Shown here piece by piece: positions 29,655-38,487 of a stretch of DNA of 64,000 bases. The first letter of the stretch is position 1; each line of letters begins with the position of its first letter. Made by a program: the position numbers and the translations under genes. The DNA comes from Amycolatopsis nigrescens CSC17Ta-90 (lineage in GTDB: Bacteria; Actinomycetota; Actinomycetes; Mycobacteriales; Pseudonocardiaceae): assembly GCF_000384315.1 (NCBI RefSeq), contig NZ_ARVW01000001.1, positions 8,973,001 through 9,037,000 of the forward strand, written 5' to 3'. The notes beneath the pieces were generated by a model that had not been told where the DNA came from, ran no database searches, and saw only the letters and a program-made list of their open reading frames with translations.

Positions 29655-30692
29655 CTACCTCCGCGCGTTCCGGCGCAGCGCGGCGGTGAGCCGCAGCGAA
29701 ACCAGCCGGTCCACCGTGATCGCGGCCAGCAGCAGCGCGCCAGTGATCGCCTGCTGCCAAAACGCCGGCACGCCCAGCACCACCAGGCAGCTCGCGATGG
29801 TGCTCAGCAGCAGGGCGCCGAGGGCCGCGCCGAGCACGGTGCCGGAGCCGCCGAAGATGGCCACGCCACCGACCACCACCGCGGCCACCACCTGTAGCTC
29901 GAGCCCGGTGCCGGCGGTCGCGTCCACGGTGCCGTAGCGGGCCGCCCACAACGCGCCGGCCAGCCCGGCCACCGCCCCGGACACCGCGAACGCGGCGCCC
30001 ACCCGGCGACCGGCCCTGATCCCGGCCAGCCGAGCCGCGGCCGGGTGCGAACCGATCGCGTAGAGCTCGCGCCCTGACCGGTAGGAACGCAGGTAGAACC
30101 CGGCCGCGAGCAGCACCGCCATGCTGATCAGCACCAGGTTCGGCACCCCGAGCAGCCGGCCGCTGCCCAGCGCGAGCAGCCCGGCCGGCAGGTCCGCGGC
30201 GTTCACCTGCGTGCCCTGTGCCAGCGCGAAGTCGAGGCCGCGGAACACATACAGCGTGCCGAGGGTGACCACCAGGCTGGGCACCCCGCCGATGGCCACC
30301 ACGAGTCCGTTGAACAGCCCGCAGGCCAGCCCGGTCAGCACGCCGAGCAGCAGGCAGCCCGCCACCGGCAGCCCGGGGTTGGCGGCGACCACGTCCGCGG
30401 TGACGAACGCGGACAGCCCGAGCACCGAACCGACCGACAGGTCCACGTTGCGGGTGATCACCACGACGGTCTGCCCGACCGCCAGCAAGGCCACCAGCGA
30501 CGCGTTCAGCAGGAGGTCGCGCAGGCTCTGGGGCGCCACGAAACGGGGGTTGGCCACCGCCGTGCCGGCCACCACGACCAGCAGCACCCCGGCGATGCCC
30601 AGCTCGCGGATCCGGCCCACCCGGTCGAGCAGCCTGCCCGCGCCGGCCGGTTCTTCCTTGACCGGCCGGGTTTCCAGCGAGGTGCGGGTCAT
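29655..30692 (-). CDS. Sugar (rhamnose) ABC transporter permease, first
   Basis: A 345-aa permease of the same family, with a hydrophilic 25-residue N-terminus, then [20 protein letters not shown] and [18 protein letters not shown] near the end. It forms the membrane dimer with the next permease. ATG 30692 overlaps the ATPase stop in ATGA. The open frame upstream to 30959 lies inside the ATPase gene and is not used. Transport of L-rhamnose is inferred from the rhaI and rhamnosidase neighbours. Confidence 0.9.
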   Translation of the reverse strand: MTRTSLETRPVKEEPAGAGRLLDRVGRIRELGIAGVLLVVVAGTAVANPRFVAPQSLRDLLLNASLVALLAVGQTVVVITRNVDLSVGSVLGLSAFVTADVVAANPGLPVAGCLLLGVLTGLACGLFNGLVVAIGGVPSLVVTLGTLYVFRGLDFALAQGTQVNAADLPAGLLALGSGRLLGVPNLVLISMAVLLAAGFYLRSYRSGRELYAIGSHPAAARLAGIRAGRRVGAAFAVSGAVAGLAGALWAARYGTVDATAGTGLELQVVAAVVVGGVAIFGGSGTVLGAALGALLLSTIASCLVVLGVPAFWQQAITGALLLAAITVDRLVSLRLTAALRRNARR

Positions 30693-32206
30693 CGCGGCAC
30701 CCGCCCCGCGGCGGCCAGCGCGACGGACTCCTCGGTCGCGGCGGCGCGGTCCAGCTCGGCGGCCAACCGCCCCTCGTGCATCACCAGCATCCGGTCGGCC
30801 ATGCCCAGCACCTCGGGCAGCTCGGAGGAGATCATCAGCACCGCGACCCCGTCCGCGGCCAGTTCGGAGAGCAGCCGGTGCACCTCGGCCTTGGTGGCGA
30901 CGTCGATGCCGCGGGTCGGCTCGTCCACGATCAGCACCTTCGGCTTGCGGGACAGCCACTTCGCCAGCACGACCTTCTGCTGGTTGCCGCCGGAGAGCAC
31001 CGCGGCCGGGTCGCTCAGCCTGGCGAACTTCAGCCGCAGCCGGACCGCCCAGTCCGCGGCCAGCGCACGTTCGTCCCGGCGGCGCATCAGCCCGCCGCGG
31101 CTGAGCCTGCCCAGCGACGCCAGCGCGGTGTTGCGCTCGATCGACGCGTCCAGCACCAGGCCCTGCGCCCGCCGGTCCTCGGGCACGAACCCGATCCCGG
31201 CTGCCATCGCGGCGCTCGGCGAACCCGGCGGCAACGCCCGCCCGCCGAGGCGCACCTCCCCCGCGTCCGGCCGGTCGATGCCGAACACCGCCCTTGCCAC
31301 CTCGCTGCGCCCCGCGCCGACCAGTCCGGCCAGCGCGACGATCTCACCCGCCCGCAGCTCGAAGGAGATGTCGGTGAACACGCCTTCACTGGTCAGCCGG
31401 TGCGCGGAGAGCACGACCTCGCCAGGATCGGTGTCCTGCTTGGGAAACAACGCGGCCAGATCGCGGCCGACCATGCGGCGCACCAGATCCTCCGGGGTGC
31501 TCCCGGCCAGCGGGCCGGACCAGACGTGCGCGCCGTCGCGCAGCACGGTGGCCTCGGTGCACAGCTCGAAGACCTCATCGAGGCGGTGCGAAACGAACAG
31601 CACCGCGACGTCCTGGGCGAGCAGCGCCCGCACCACGCCGAACAGCCTGGCGACCTCCGCCGGGGACAGCGCCGCGGTCGGCTCGTCCATCACGATCACC
31701 TTGGCGTCGAAGGACAACGCCTTGGCGATCTCGATCACCTGCTGGTCGGCGATGGACAGCCCCCGTGCCGGGCCCGCCGGGTCGAGCGCGACACCGAGCC
31801 GGTCGAGCAGCTCCCGCACCAGCGTGGCGGTCGCCCTGCGGTCGATCCGGCGGCCGGACCGCAGCGGCTGACGGCCGATGAACACGTTCTCCGCCACCGA
31901 AAGATCGCCGAACAGGGCCGGTTCCTGGTAGATCACCGCGATCCCGGCCGCGCGGGCGTCCGCCGGGACGGCGAACCGGCGCACCTCGCCGTCGATCAGC
32001 AGCTCCCCGGCGTCCGGCCGGTGCACCCCGGCCAGCACCTTGATCAAGGTGGACTTGCCGGCCCCGTTCTCGCCGAGCAGCGCGTGCGCCGTGCCCGGCC
32101 GCAACTCCAGCGAAACGCCGTCGAGCGCGTGCAGCCTGCCGAAGCTCTTGCCCACCGCGCGCAGCTCGGCCACCGGGGCCGCAACGTTCGCGCGAAACGG
32201 GGACAC
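30689..32206 (-). CDS. rhaT: Rhamnose ABC transporter ATP-binding protein (double ATPase)
   Basis: A 505-aa tandem ATPase of the carbohydrate importer 2 type. N-terminal half: Walker [10 protein letters not shown], signature [15 protein letters not shown], Walker [13 protein letters not shown]-terminal half: degenerate Walker [11 protein letters not shown], good signature [15 protein letters not shown] and Walker [13 protein letters not shown]. It energises rhamnose uptake. GTG 32206 is preferred because GGGAG lies five bases upstream; GTG 32212 is too close to that site. It is the first gene of the transport operon and follows a LacI-type operator. Confidence 0.9.
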   Translation of the reverse strand: MSPFRANVAAPVAELRAVGKSFGRLHALDGVSLELRPGTAHALLGENGAGKSTLIKVLAGVHRPDAGELLIDGEVRRFAVPADARAAGIAVIYQEPALFGDLSVAENVFIGRQPLRSGRRIDRRATATLVRELLDRLGVALDPAGPARGLSIADQQVIEIAKALSFDAKVIVMDEPTAALSPAEVARLFGVVRALLAQDVAVLFVSHRLDEVFELCTEATVLRDGAHVWSGPLAGSTPEDLVRRMVGRDLAALFPKQDTDPGEVVLSAHRLTSEGVFTDISFELRAGEIVALAGLVGAGRSEVARAVFGIDRPDAGEVRLGGRALPPGSPSAAMAAGIGFVPEDRRAQGLVLDASIERNTALASLGRLSRGGLMRRRDERALAADWAVRLRLKFARLSDPAAVLSGGNQQKVVLAKWLSRKPKVLIVDEPTRGIDVATKAEVHRLLSELAADGVAVLMISSELPEVLGMADRMLVMHEGRLAAELDRAAATEESVALAAAGRVPR

Positions 32207-32224
32207 GGCCACTCCCTAATGGAG

Positions 32225-32236
32225 TAAAACGTTTCA
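32225..32236. promoter_or_regulatory. LacI-type operator before the rhamnose transport operon
   Basis: TAAAACGTTTCA, an AAACGTTT core with a central CG, matches the general shape of LacI-family sites. It lies 18 bp before the first gene of the operon (start 32206), so a bound repressor would block transcription. No LacI-family gene is in the window; the regulator must be encoded elsewhere. Confidence 0.6.
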
Positions 32237-32326
32237 AACCCTGGTCCGCACACAGCATCCTGGCCGGGCACGACCACTGTCAAGTCCCGGTACAGCCCCG
32301 AAAGCGAGCCCGCGCGAGCGTCAGGG

Positions 32327-32809
32327 TCAGCGAGCCGCGATGTACTCGGCCAAACAGTCGAAGGCGCTCGACCAGCCGTCGTAGACGTCCCCGCGAGCCC
32401 CGTCGGTGCTAAAACCGGCCTGGTGGAGGACCATCTCGGTCTTGTCGCCGAGGTCGGCGAAGGTCACCGTGACCAGAGAAATCCCAGCAACCCCATCGGC
32501 CTCACTGGTCTCCGCCGGATCGCCCCAGGTGAACACCAGCCGCTCCGGCGGCACCACCTCGCGGTACTCCCCGCCGGTCGGGTACTCGCTGCCGTCGGAG
32601 TCCCGGACCATGCACACCCGCCACCGGCCGCCAGGGCGCGCCTCCACGCTGATGGTGGACCGCGGGGTGCTCATCCCGCGCGGGCCGAACCAGCGGGTGA
32701 GCTGCGCCGGATCCGTCCACGCCTGGAACACCAGGTCCCGCGGCGCGTCGAAGACCCGCGTGATGGTGAGCTCCCGCCGGGTGGCCGCCGTCCCTGCCGG
32801 CTCAGTCAT
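32327..32809 (-). CDS. SRPBCC (AHSA1/START-like) protein
   Basis: A 160-aa SRPBCC-fold protein of the Aha1-C/START-like family: ITRVFDAPRDLVFQAWTDPA, QLTRWFGPRGM, GGRWRVCMVRD, VFTWGDPAE, VTVTFADLGDKTEMVLHQAG and GWSSAFDCLAEYI. These single-domain proteins bind hydrophobic ligands; the exact role is unknown. ATG 32809 overlaps the ArsR stop by 8 nt (ATGACTGA), so translation is coupled. ArsR plus SRPBCC pairs are very common in actinobacteria. Confidence 0.9.
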   Translation of the reverse strand: MTEPAGTAATRRELTITRVFDAPRDLVFQAWTDPAQLTRWFGPRGMSTPRSTISVEARPGGRWRVCMVRDSDGSEYPTGGEYREVVPPERLVFTWGDPAETSEADGVAGISLVTVTFADLGDKTEMVLHQAGFSTDGARGDVYDGWSSAFDCLAEYIAAR

Positions 32810-33140
32810 CCGTCCGTCCTTTCTGGATCTCCCGCAGATGCTCGTCCAGCCGGTCGAAACTGCCGTCCCAGAACCGCCGGTAGCGCTCCACCCAGTCGGC
32901 GACATCGGAGAGCGGCCCGGCCTCCAGCCGGCACGGCCGCCATTGCGCGGTACGGCCGCGGGTGATCAGCCCGGCGCGTTCGAGCACCTTGAGATGCTTG
33001 GAGATGGCCGGCAGGCTGACGTCGAAGGGCTCGGCCAGCTCCGTCACGCTCGCTTCGCCGTCGGAGAGCCGCGCGAGGATCGCACGCCGCGTCGGGTCGG
33101 CGAGTGCGGCGAAGGTGCTGCTCAGCTGATCGACCGCCAT
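32802..33140 (-). CDS. ArsR/SmtB-family regulator
   Basis: A 112-aa winged-helix repressor: STFAALADPTRRAILARLSD, then VTELAEPFDVSLPAISKHL (recognition helix) and LERAGLITRGRTAQWRPC (wing). There are no CxC metal ligands, so it belongs to the non-metal branch that accompanies SRPBCC proteins. ATG 33140 follows GTGGAG; a TTG at 33152 is an unlikely alternative. The two genes form a small operon lying between the rhamnosidase and the rhamnose transport genes, with no clear link to sugar use. Confidence 0.88.
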   Translation of the reverse strand: MAVDQLSSTFAALADPTRRAILARLSDGEASVTELAEPFDVSLPAISKHLKVLERAGLITRGRTAQWRPCRLEAGPLSDVADWVERYRRFWDGSFDRLDEHLREIQKGRTDD

Positions 33141-33204
33141 AGCTCCACTCAACCATCCAGTTAATTAACTCTCAGGTTGAATATAGCGCCCGGCAGACAG
33201 GGGT

Positions 33205-36200
33205 TCAAGAACCGGGCGTGCCGCTGACGAACCGCCAGCGCCCCGACCCGGCCCGCAGCACCACGAAACCCGGTTCGGCACGGACGAACTCCACGGCGTC
33301 CGGCGACACCACATCGGCCACGGCCGCGGCCGGCACGTGCACCTCCGCGGTCGAGCCGACCGGGACGGTGACCTCCAGCAGCAGCCGCCCGTCCACCAGT
33401 GACCAGCCGGCACCGGCCGGCCCGCGGACCGTCTCCAGCTCCGCCCGCGCCCAGCTCACCCCGGCCCGCGCGTCCGGCCGCACCACGAACCGCCGGTAGC
33501 CCTCGTCCCCCGGCCGCAGCCCGGCCACGTTCTCGTACAGCCATTGGGTGACGGTGCCCTGGAAGTAGTGGTCCCGCGAGCGGGCGCCGAGATCCCAGCG
33601 CTCCCACATGGTGTCCGCGCCGTTGTCCAGCCAGTAGGCCCAGCTCGGATACTCGCGCTGGACCGCGATCGTGTGCGCCAGCTCGGCATGCCCGTGCGCG
33701 GTGAGCACCGGCAGCAGCACGCTGGTACCGAGCGCGCCGGTGTTCAGGTGCCCGCCCCTGGCGCGAATGTCCGCGACCAGGCTCGCCACCACCGAAGCCT
33801 CGGCGCCGGGCGGCACCAGGCCGAAAGCGAGCGGGATCGCGTTCGAGGTCTGCCGGTACTCCGGATCCTTGGCGGTGCGGTAGTGCCCCGCCGCCGGGTC
33901 GAGGAAAGTCGCGTTCAAGGCGTTCTTGCACTCCCCCGCCACCGAGCGGTACCTGCTCGCGATGTCCGGCTGGCCGAGCCGGTCGGCGAGTTCCGCGGTG
34001 TGCAGCAGGGCCCGGTGGAGGTACGCGGTCGCGGTCAGCCTGGTGTCCTCCGGCGGGATGCCACCGGGGTAGCCGGGTGGCAGGTAGTCGCCGAGCGCGG
34101 TCACCGCCAGCCCGTGCTCCAGCCTGCCGATCTCCCAGTCCAGATAGCCGGTGAGCTCGGGCCAGTGGTCGGCAGCGAGGCGTTCGTCGCCGTACCACCG
34201 GTACATTTCGTGCGCCAGGAAGGGAAACACGGTGGTCCACTCCGGGGCGGGCGCCAGCTCGCGGTACCCCCACCCGCCGCTGGGCACGATCACCGGTAGC
34301 TGCCCCGGCGCGCGCTCGCTGTCCGCGAGATCGCCGATCCACTTGGTGAACAACCGCGCCATGCCGAAGGCGTAGGCCATGGTCGGCGCACCGAGCTGCG
34401 CGTCGCCGGTCCACCCGTTCTTTTCGTACAACGGGGTGTCGGTGGGAATGCCGTGGAAGTTGTTCCGCAACGTCCGCCGCATCATCCGGTCGAACCGCTC
34501 GAACAGCGGTTCCGAGCACCGGAAGACGCCCGTCTCGGCCACATCGCTGTGCACCAGGCGGCCGAGCACGTCCGACGGCCGCGGCCGGGACGGCAGCCCG
34601 GTCACCTGCACGTACCGGAACCCGTGGTAGCCGAACCTCGGTTCCCAGGTCTCCGTGCCGGTGCCCGCGCACACGTACTCGTCGGTCTGCTGACGACTGC
34701 TGTAGACGTTGCCGTTGTCCACCGCCACGGTGCCGTCCGCGTTGAGCTTTTCACCGTGCCGCAAGGAGATCCTGGTGCCGGCCGCGGCACGCACGGACAG
34801 CTTGGTCCAGCCGGCCATGGTCCGACCCATGTCCACTGTGTACACACCGGGCAACGGCTCGGCGATCGCCGCCGGGGTGATGGTGGCGATCACCCTGATC
34901 GGCTCGTGCTGCTGCGCGCGCACCCGGCCGGCCGGGGCGTCCCTGGCCACCGCGGGCAGCCACGCGCGGTCGTCGAACCCGGGCCGCGACCAACCGCCCG
35001 GTGCCAGCCGCGCGTCGTAGGTCTCCCCCGCGTACAGCGAGTTCGAGCGGGTGGGCCCGTCGGTCATGGTCCACGACTCATCCGTGCCGACCGTGGTGCT
35101 GCTGCCGTCCACGTGCTCGATCTCCAGCTGTGCCAGCAGTTGCGGCTCGCCGTGCCAGCTCGGCCGGTGCCAGTTCCAGACGTTCGGGGTCAGCATGCCG
35201 TAGAAGCCGCGGCCCAGGCTCACCCCGATCGCGTTGGCGCCGGTGTGCACCGACGCGGTGACGTCGTGCACGGCGTAGAGCACGGTCCGATCGTAGGCGG
35301 TGAAACCGGGGTCGAGCACCTGGTCACCGACCCGGCGGCCGTTCAGCTCGGCCTCGTAGTAGGCGAGGCCGCTGAGGTACAGCCTGGCCGCGCGGACCGG
35401 CTTGGTCACGGTGAACTCGCGCCGCAGCAACGGCGCCGGCCGTTCCGGCGCCACCACCGTGACTTCCTCGCCCCACGGGCCCTGTCCGTACGGCGCCAGC
35501 ACGGCGGCGGCCGCCCAGCCGCTGTCGTCGAAATCGGGGTCCGCCCAGCCCGGCGACTCGGTGTCGCTCACCCGCCAGCCCGGCCCGGTCACCAGCTCGC
35601 GCCGGTCCCCGCCGTCGAACTCCACCAGCAGGCGCACCAGCAGCCCGCCGGGGTTGACCGTCCCCGCACCGCGGTTGGTGGCCAGCGCGGCGAGCACCAG
35701 CCCGGTCCCGGCCGCGCGCACCTGCTCGGTGACGTCGGCGGTGAGCGCGGTCTTCCACCCGTCGGCCCGCTCCGGTGCGTGCAGGATCCGCTGACCGCCG
35801 AGGTACAGCGTGAAGTCGTCGTCCGCGGTGGCGACCACCGTGGCGGCGCTGACCTCGCCGGCCGGCCCGGTGAGGTCCAGCCCGGCCCGGAACCAGCGCG
35901 GCCCGGCCGGCGCATGGCCGGTGCTCGCCCCCGGCGACCAGATCCACGAAGTGCCTTCGAAGCCAGGAGGTGCGGCCGGTGCGGGCGCGCCGATCCAGCT
36001 CGCCCGCCACGGCTCGCCGAGCATGCCCGTTTCCCACCAGCCGGTGGGACTCCACTCCGAAGGCCGGTCACCGTCCCAAACCCGGACCCGCCAGTGGTAG
36101 CGGGTGCGCGGGCGCAACGCCGCACCGCCGTAGGGCACGCCAACCGAACGCTCGGACACCACCCGGCCGCTGTCCCAGACCTCGTCCCGGCCAGCGGACA

Positions 36201-36453
36201 CCACGATCTGGTACGCGGACTGGGTGACGTTCCGGTCGTCCGCTTTCCTGGTGGCCAGCCGCCAGGAAAGCCGGGGTGCCGGCACGTCCGTGCCGAGCAG
36301 GCTCTCGGCGTACTCCACGGTCGTCTTCTCCACGCGAAGGCGTCCCACCTGTCCCCTTTCGGCATCCGCCGTGCCCTGCCCCGCGAGCACCACCGCTCCC
36401 GCGCCCGCCGCCGAGTCTCGCAGGAACTGCCGCCGGTTCACCTGGCTGCTCAT
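33205..36453 (-). CDS. Exported alpha-L-rhamnosidase, GH78
   Basis: A 1082-aa GH78 enzyme that frees terminal L-rhamnose from plant or microbial glycans and glycosides. A Tat signal is visible (NRRQFLRDSAAGAGAVVL, about 6-23). Order: N-terminal Ig-like Bac_rhamnosid_N region, two beta domains (about 140-330 and 340-500), the (alpha/alpha)6 catalytic barrel (about 600-960) and a C-terminal beta domain. GIPTDTPLYEKNGWTGDAQL marks the catalytic acid region. Export by Tat plus the nearby rhamnose importer and isomerase makes the physiological role clear. ATG 36453 is used. It is transcribed in the same direction as the import operon, but the ArsR pair separates them. Confidence 0.92.
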   Translation of the reverse strand: MSSQVNRRQFLRDSAAGAGAVVLAGQGTADAERGQVGRLRVEKTTVEYAESLLGTDVPAPRLSWRLATRKADDRNVTQSAYQIVVSAGRDEVWDSGRVVSERSVGVPYGGAALRPRTRYHWRVRVWDGDRPSEWSPTGWWETGMLGEPWRASWIGAPAPAAPPGFEGTSWIWSPGASTGHAPAGPRWFRAGLDLTGPAGEVSAATVVATADDDFTLYLGGQRILHAPERADGWKTALTADVTEQVRAAGTGLVLAALATNRGAGTVNPGGLLVRLLVEFDGGDRRELVTGPGWRVSDTESPGWADPDFDDSGWAAAAVLAPYGQGPWGEEVTVVAPERPAPLLRREFTVTKPVRAARLYLSGLAYYEAELNGRRVGDQVLDPGFTAYDRTVLYAVHDVTASVHTGANAIGVSLGRGFYGMLTPNVWNWHRPSWHGEPQLLAQLEIEHVDGSSTTVGTDESWTMTDGPTRSNSLYAGETYDARLAPGGWSRPGFDDRAWLPAVARDAPAGRVRAQQHEPIRVIATITPAAIAEPLPGVYTVDMGRTMAGWTKLSVRAAAGTRISLRHGEKLNADGTVAVDNGNVYSSRQQTDEYVCAGTGTETWEPRFGYHGFRYVQVTGLPSRPRPSDVLGRLVHSDVAETGVFRCSEPLFERFDRMMRRTLRNNFHGIPTDTPLYEKNGWTGDAQLGAPTMAYAFGMARLFTKWIGDLADSERAPGQLPVIVPSGGWGYRELAPAPEWTTVFPFLAHEMYRWYGDERLAADHWPELTGYLDWEIGRLEHGLAVTALGDYLPPGYPGGIPPEDTRLTATAYLHRALLHTAELADRLGQPDIASRYRSVAGECKNALNATFLDPAAGHYRTAKDPEYRQTSNAIPLAFGLVPPGAEASVVASLVADIRARGGHLNTGALGTSVLLPVLTAHGHAELAHTIAVQREYPSWAYWLDNGADTMWERWDLGARSRDHYFQGTVTQWLYENVAGLRPGDEGYRRFVVRPDARAGVSWARAELETVRGPAGAGWSLVDGRLLLEVTVPVGSTAEVHVPAAAVADVVSPDAVEFVRAEPGFVVLRAGSGRWRFVSGTPGS

Positions 36454-36539
36454 CGCCGCTCTCCGATCGGCCGGATCGGCTCACGATAGGAGGCGCCGTT
36501 CCGGCCGGGCCACGATTCTGACCGGAACCGGCCACCGGT

Positions 36540-37016
36540 CTAGCCGCGTCGCCAGGTGGCCGCCGTGCCACCGGGAACGGCCACGTGCAGCCGCCACGGC
36601 ACCAGCTCCAGCACCGTGATCGCCTCGTCCAGCGGGTCCGCGGCGCCGAGCATCTTGGGGTCGTAGCCCAAGGGCGCGGGCGCGTTCGCGAACAGGTCCC
36701 ACACCCGGCGGCGAGTGAGCTCGTCACCGGCGAAGGCGGCTTCGCACTCGGCCACCGCGACTTCGTGCGCGGGATCCCAGTAGGAGCAGGAGGCGAACGG
36801 CGACCCGGCCAAATGCGCCCGCTTGAGCGGAGTCGGCCTGGTGAGCACCCAGCCGATCAGCGAACCGTCGCGCCGTTCCCAGTACGGGTGCACCACGCGC
36901 GCGCGGGGACGGCGCCGCCGGTCGACCGTGGCCAGCGTGCACCAGACGATCCGATGCGCCACCCGCACGAACTCCTCGACGAGCTCCACCGGTGGCTCGG
37001 CACCCTCCTCGACCAT
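36540..37016 (-). CDS. Pyridoxamine 5'-phosphate oxidase-fold protein
   Basis: A 158-aa split-barrel flavin or F420-binding protein. RIVWCTLATVDRRRRPRARVVHP is the usual first strands (shown only in part here as LATVDRRRRPRARV), followed by SLIGWVLTRPTPLKRAHL, FASCSYWDPAHEVA and WRLHVAVPGG. The family includes F420-dependent reductases and FMN oxidases; the cofactor here is undetermined. ATG 37016 is taken; an in-frame start at 37043 is possible. It is divergent from the PheS-like gene's leader region. Confidence 0.82.
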   Translation of the reverse strand: MVEEGAEPPVELVEEFVRVAHRIVWCTLATVDRRRRPRARVVHPYWERRDGSLIGWVLTRPTPLKRAHLAGSPFASCSYWDPAHEVAVAECEAAFAGDELTRRRVWDLFANAPAPLGYDPKMLGAADPLDEAITVLELVPWRLHVAVPGGTAATWRRG

Positions 37017-37135
37017 GCCCGCGAGCCTACCGACGGGCGGCACTTCTCCCGCTCAGCACCAAAGCCGCGCCGTATAGGCCGTTATACAGGCGGCGGAGCG
37101 CCGAAAACCAGCTGCCCGGTCCGCTGCCGGTCGGC

Positions 37136-37147
37136 TAACGTCGGTGT
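37136..37147 (+). promoter_or_regulatory. Candidate -10 box of a leaderless transcript
   Basis: TAACGT at 37136-37141 fits TANNNT and stands six bases before ATG 37148, the spacing expected when the A of the start codon is the first transcribed base. No good -35 element is seen. A further possible -10 and the inverted repeat GTATA/TATAC lie upstream at 37072-37087. Confidence 0.4.
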
Positions 37148-37231
37148 ATGGCCGTCGTCGCGAGTTCTCGCCGATTTACCGGCCCCCTGGCCTTCGGGCG
37201 CCACGGGGTTCGGGCCATGCCGCATCGCTGA
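37148..37231 (+). CDS. Putative 27-residue leader peptide
   Basis: A short ORF of 27 codons plus TGA: MAVVASSRRF then TGPLAFGRHGV and RAMPHR. It has two Phe codons, TTT (codon 10, 37175-37177) and TTC (codon 16, 37193-37195). Codons 12-15 (GGC CCC CTG GCC) contain the left arm of a strong helix. It ends 72 bp before the PheS-like gene. There is no Shine-Dalgarno; a leaderless start is likely. It may be a ribosome-stall attenuation peptide, as pheM is for pheST in E. coli. Translation is not proven; conservation in relatives would decide. Confidence 0.4.
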   Translation: MAVVASSRRFTGPLAFGRHGVRAMPHR

Positions 37232-37283
37232 CCGATCTCTCCGGGTGAGCCAACGGGCCAGGGGGCGTTTTCGCTTCCCGCCC
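37183..37283 (+). promoter_or_regulatory. Structured leader with competing helices (attenuator candidate)
   Basis: CCCCCTGGCC (37183-37192) pairs perfectly with GGCCAGGGGG (37256-37265), extended by a G-C pair, followed by CGTTTTCGC. An alternative hairpin pairs GGGCG (37263-37267) with CGCCC (37279-37283), so the two exclude each other. A ribosome held at either Phe codon of the leader ORF would cover the left arm. This layout resembles transcription attenuation of aminoacyl-tRNA synthetase genes. No T-box consensus is present. Confidence 0.45.
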
Positions 37284-37303
37284 GCACCCTCCAGGAGGCA
37301 GTC

Positions 37304-38422
37304 ATGCCCGCTCGGCTCACCCCCGCTCAAATCTCCCGCGATCTGGCCGTCCGCGATCTCACCGACCCCGCGGCCGGGCCGCACGCGATCCAGCTCGTGC
37401 TCGACCGCGCGGTCCGCGCGCTGGCGGACCGGTGGGGCTGCGAGGTCCGCTGGTGGCGTGGCCACCGGATCGTCACCATCGAGGACAACTACGACAACCT
37501 CGGCTACGACACCGCCGACGTCACCCGCGACGCGCGCTACACCAGGTACGTCGACGACCATCGGATGCTCCGCAGCCATTCCAGCGCGATGATCCCGGCG
37601 GCGCTGCGGGCACTGGCCGCGGATCCGGCGGAGGACGTGCTGCTGGTGTGCCCCGGGATCGTCTACCGCCGCGATGCCATCGACCGGCTGCACACCGGGA
37701 CCCCGCATCAGCTCGACCTGTGGCGCGTCACCCGCCGGGCGCCCCGGCTCGGCGACGCCGAACTGGACGAGATGATCACCGCGGTGCTCGGTGCCCTGCT
37801 CCCGGGAGCGGCCGACCGGCGGCAGGCGCGCAGCCATCCTTACACGCTCGGCGGGCGCCAGGTGGACGTGGCCGGCGACGGCTGGGTCGAGGTCGCCGAA
37901 TGCGGGCTGGCCCATCCCGACGTGCTGGCCATGGCGGGCCTGCCCGGCTGGAGCGGGCTGGCGATGGGCATGGGACTGGACCGGATGCTGATGCTGGTCA
38001 AGGACATTCCCGACATCAGGCTGCTGCGCTCGGCCGATCCGGCGCAGCTGGTGGACCTGGCCCGCTATCGCCCGGTCTCCGCGATGCCACCGGTCCGGCG
38101 CGACCTCTCCATCGCGGCGGACCCCGCCGACCGCGCCGAAGACCTCGGCGACCGGGTCCGCGACGCGCTCGGCGCGGACGCGGAATGCGTGGAGTCGGTG
38201 GAAATCCTGCACGAAACCCCCTGCGCGGACCTGCCCGCCCGTGCCCTCGCCCGGCTCGGCGCCCGCGCCGGGCAGAAGAACATCCTGGTCCGGGTGGTCC
38301 TCCGCCATCTCGGCAGAACCCTGTCCGATCACGAGGCGAACGTGCTGCGCGACCGGGTCTACGCCGCCCTCCACCGCGGCGGCGCGCACCAGTGGGCCAC
38401 CGGCGCACCGCCGAGCGGGTGA
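37304..38422 (+). CDS. Single-chain PheS-like class II synthetase homologue with FDX-ACB domain
   Basis: A 372-aa homologue of phenylalanyl-tRNA synthetase joining a PheS-like catalytic core (about 15-255) to an FDX-ACB anticodon-binding-like domain (about 262-365), the architecture of mitochondrial PheRS. Core motifs: PGIVYRRDAIDRLHTGTPHQ (motif 2), VEVAECGLAHPDVLAMAGL, which lines up with the PheS segment before motif 3, and GWSGLAMGMGLDRMLMLV (motif 3 with Arg). The C-terminus has VRRDLSIAAD and NILVRVVLRHLGRTLSDHE, as at the PheT end. It lacks the PheS coiled-coil N-terminus. It is not the normal two-subunit PheRS; names such as PheS-related mystery ligase are used for similar proteins. 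Its substrate is unknown. ATG 37304 follows AGGAGG. Confidence 0.85.
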   Translation: MPARLTPAQISRDLAVRDLTDPAAGPHAIQLVLDRAVRALADRWGCEVRWWRGHRIVTIEDNYDNLGYDTADVTRDARYTRYVDDHRMLRSHSSAMIPAALRALAADPAEDVLLVCPGIVYRRDAIDRLHTGTPHQLDLWRVTRRAPRLGDAELDEMITAVLGALLPGAADRRQARSHPYTLGGRQVDVAGDGWVEVAECGLAHPDVLAMAGLPGWSGLAMGMGLDRMLMLVKDIPDIRLLRSADPAQLVDLARYRPVSAMPPVRRDLSIAADPADRAEDLGDRVRDALGADAECVESVEILHETPCADLPARALARLGARAGQKNILVRVVLRHLGRTLSDHEANVLRDRVYAALHRGGAHQWATGAPPSG

Positions 38423-38487
38423 GCTTTCGGTTGTGCGGCTGTTCTCGCCGCCAGCGCGACGGCGTCACCGGCGGTACCGTGCCTGGC

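Noticed and set aside
37148..37231. Short ORF as a RiPP precursor processed by the PheS-like protein
   Set aside because: No modifying enzyme, protease or exporter is nearby, and the helix arms overlap the ORF, which favours a regulatory role.
37044..37303. T-box or known riboswitch before the PheS-like gene
   Set aside because: The T-box antiterminator consensus and specifier loop are not present, nor any core of common riboswitches that I know; the leader-peptide idea fits better.
37432..38487. Extension of the beta-phosphoglucomutase frame through the PheS-like gene
   Set aside because: The extension is Arg/Pro/Gly-rich, antithetical to the real frame; the HAD motif starts only at 38488.
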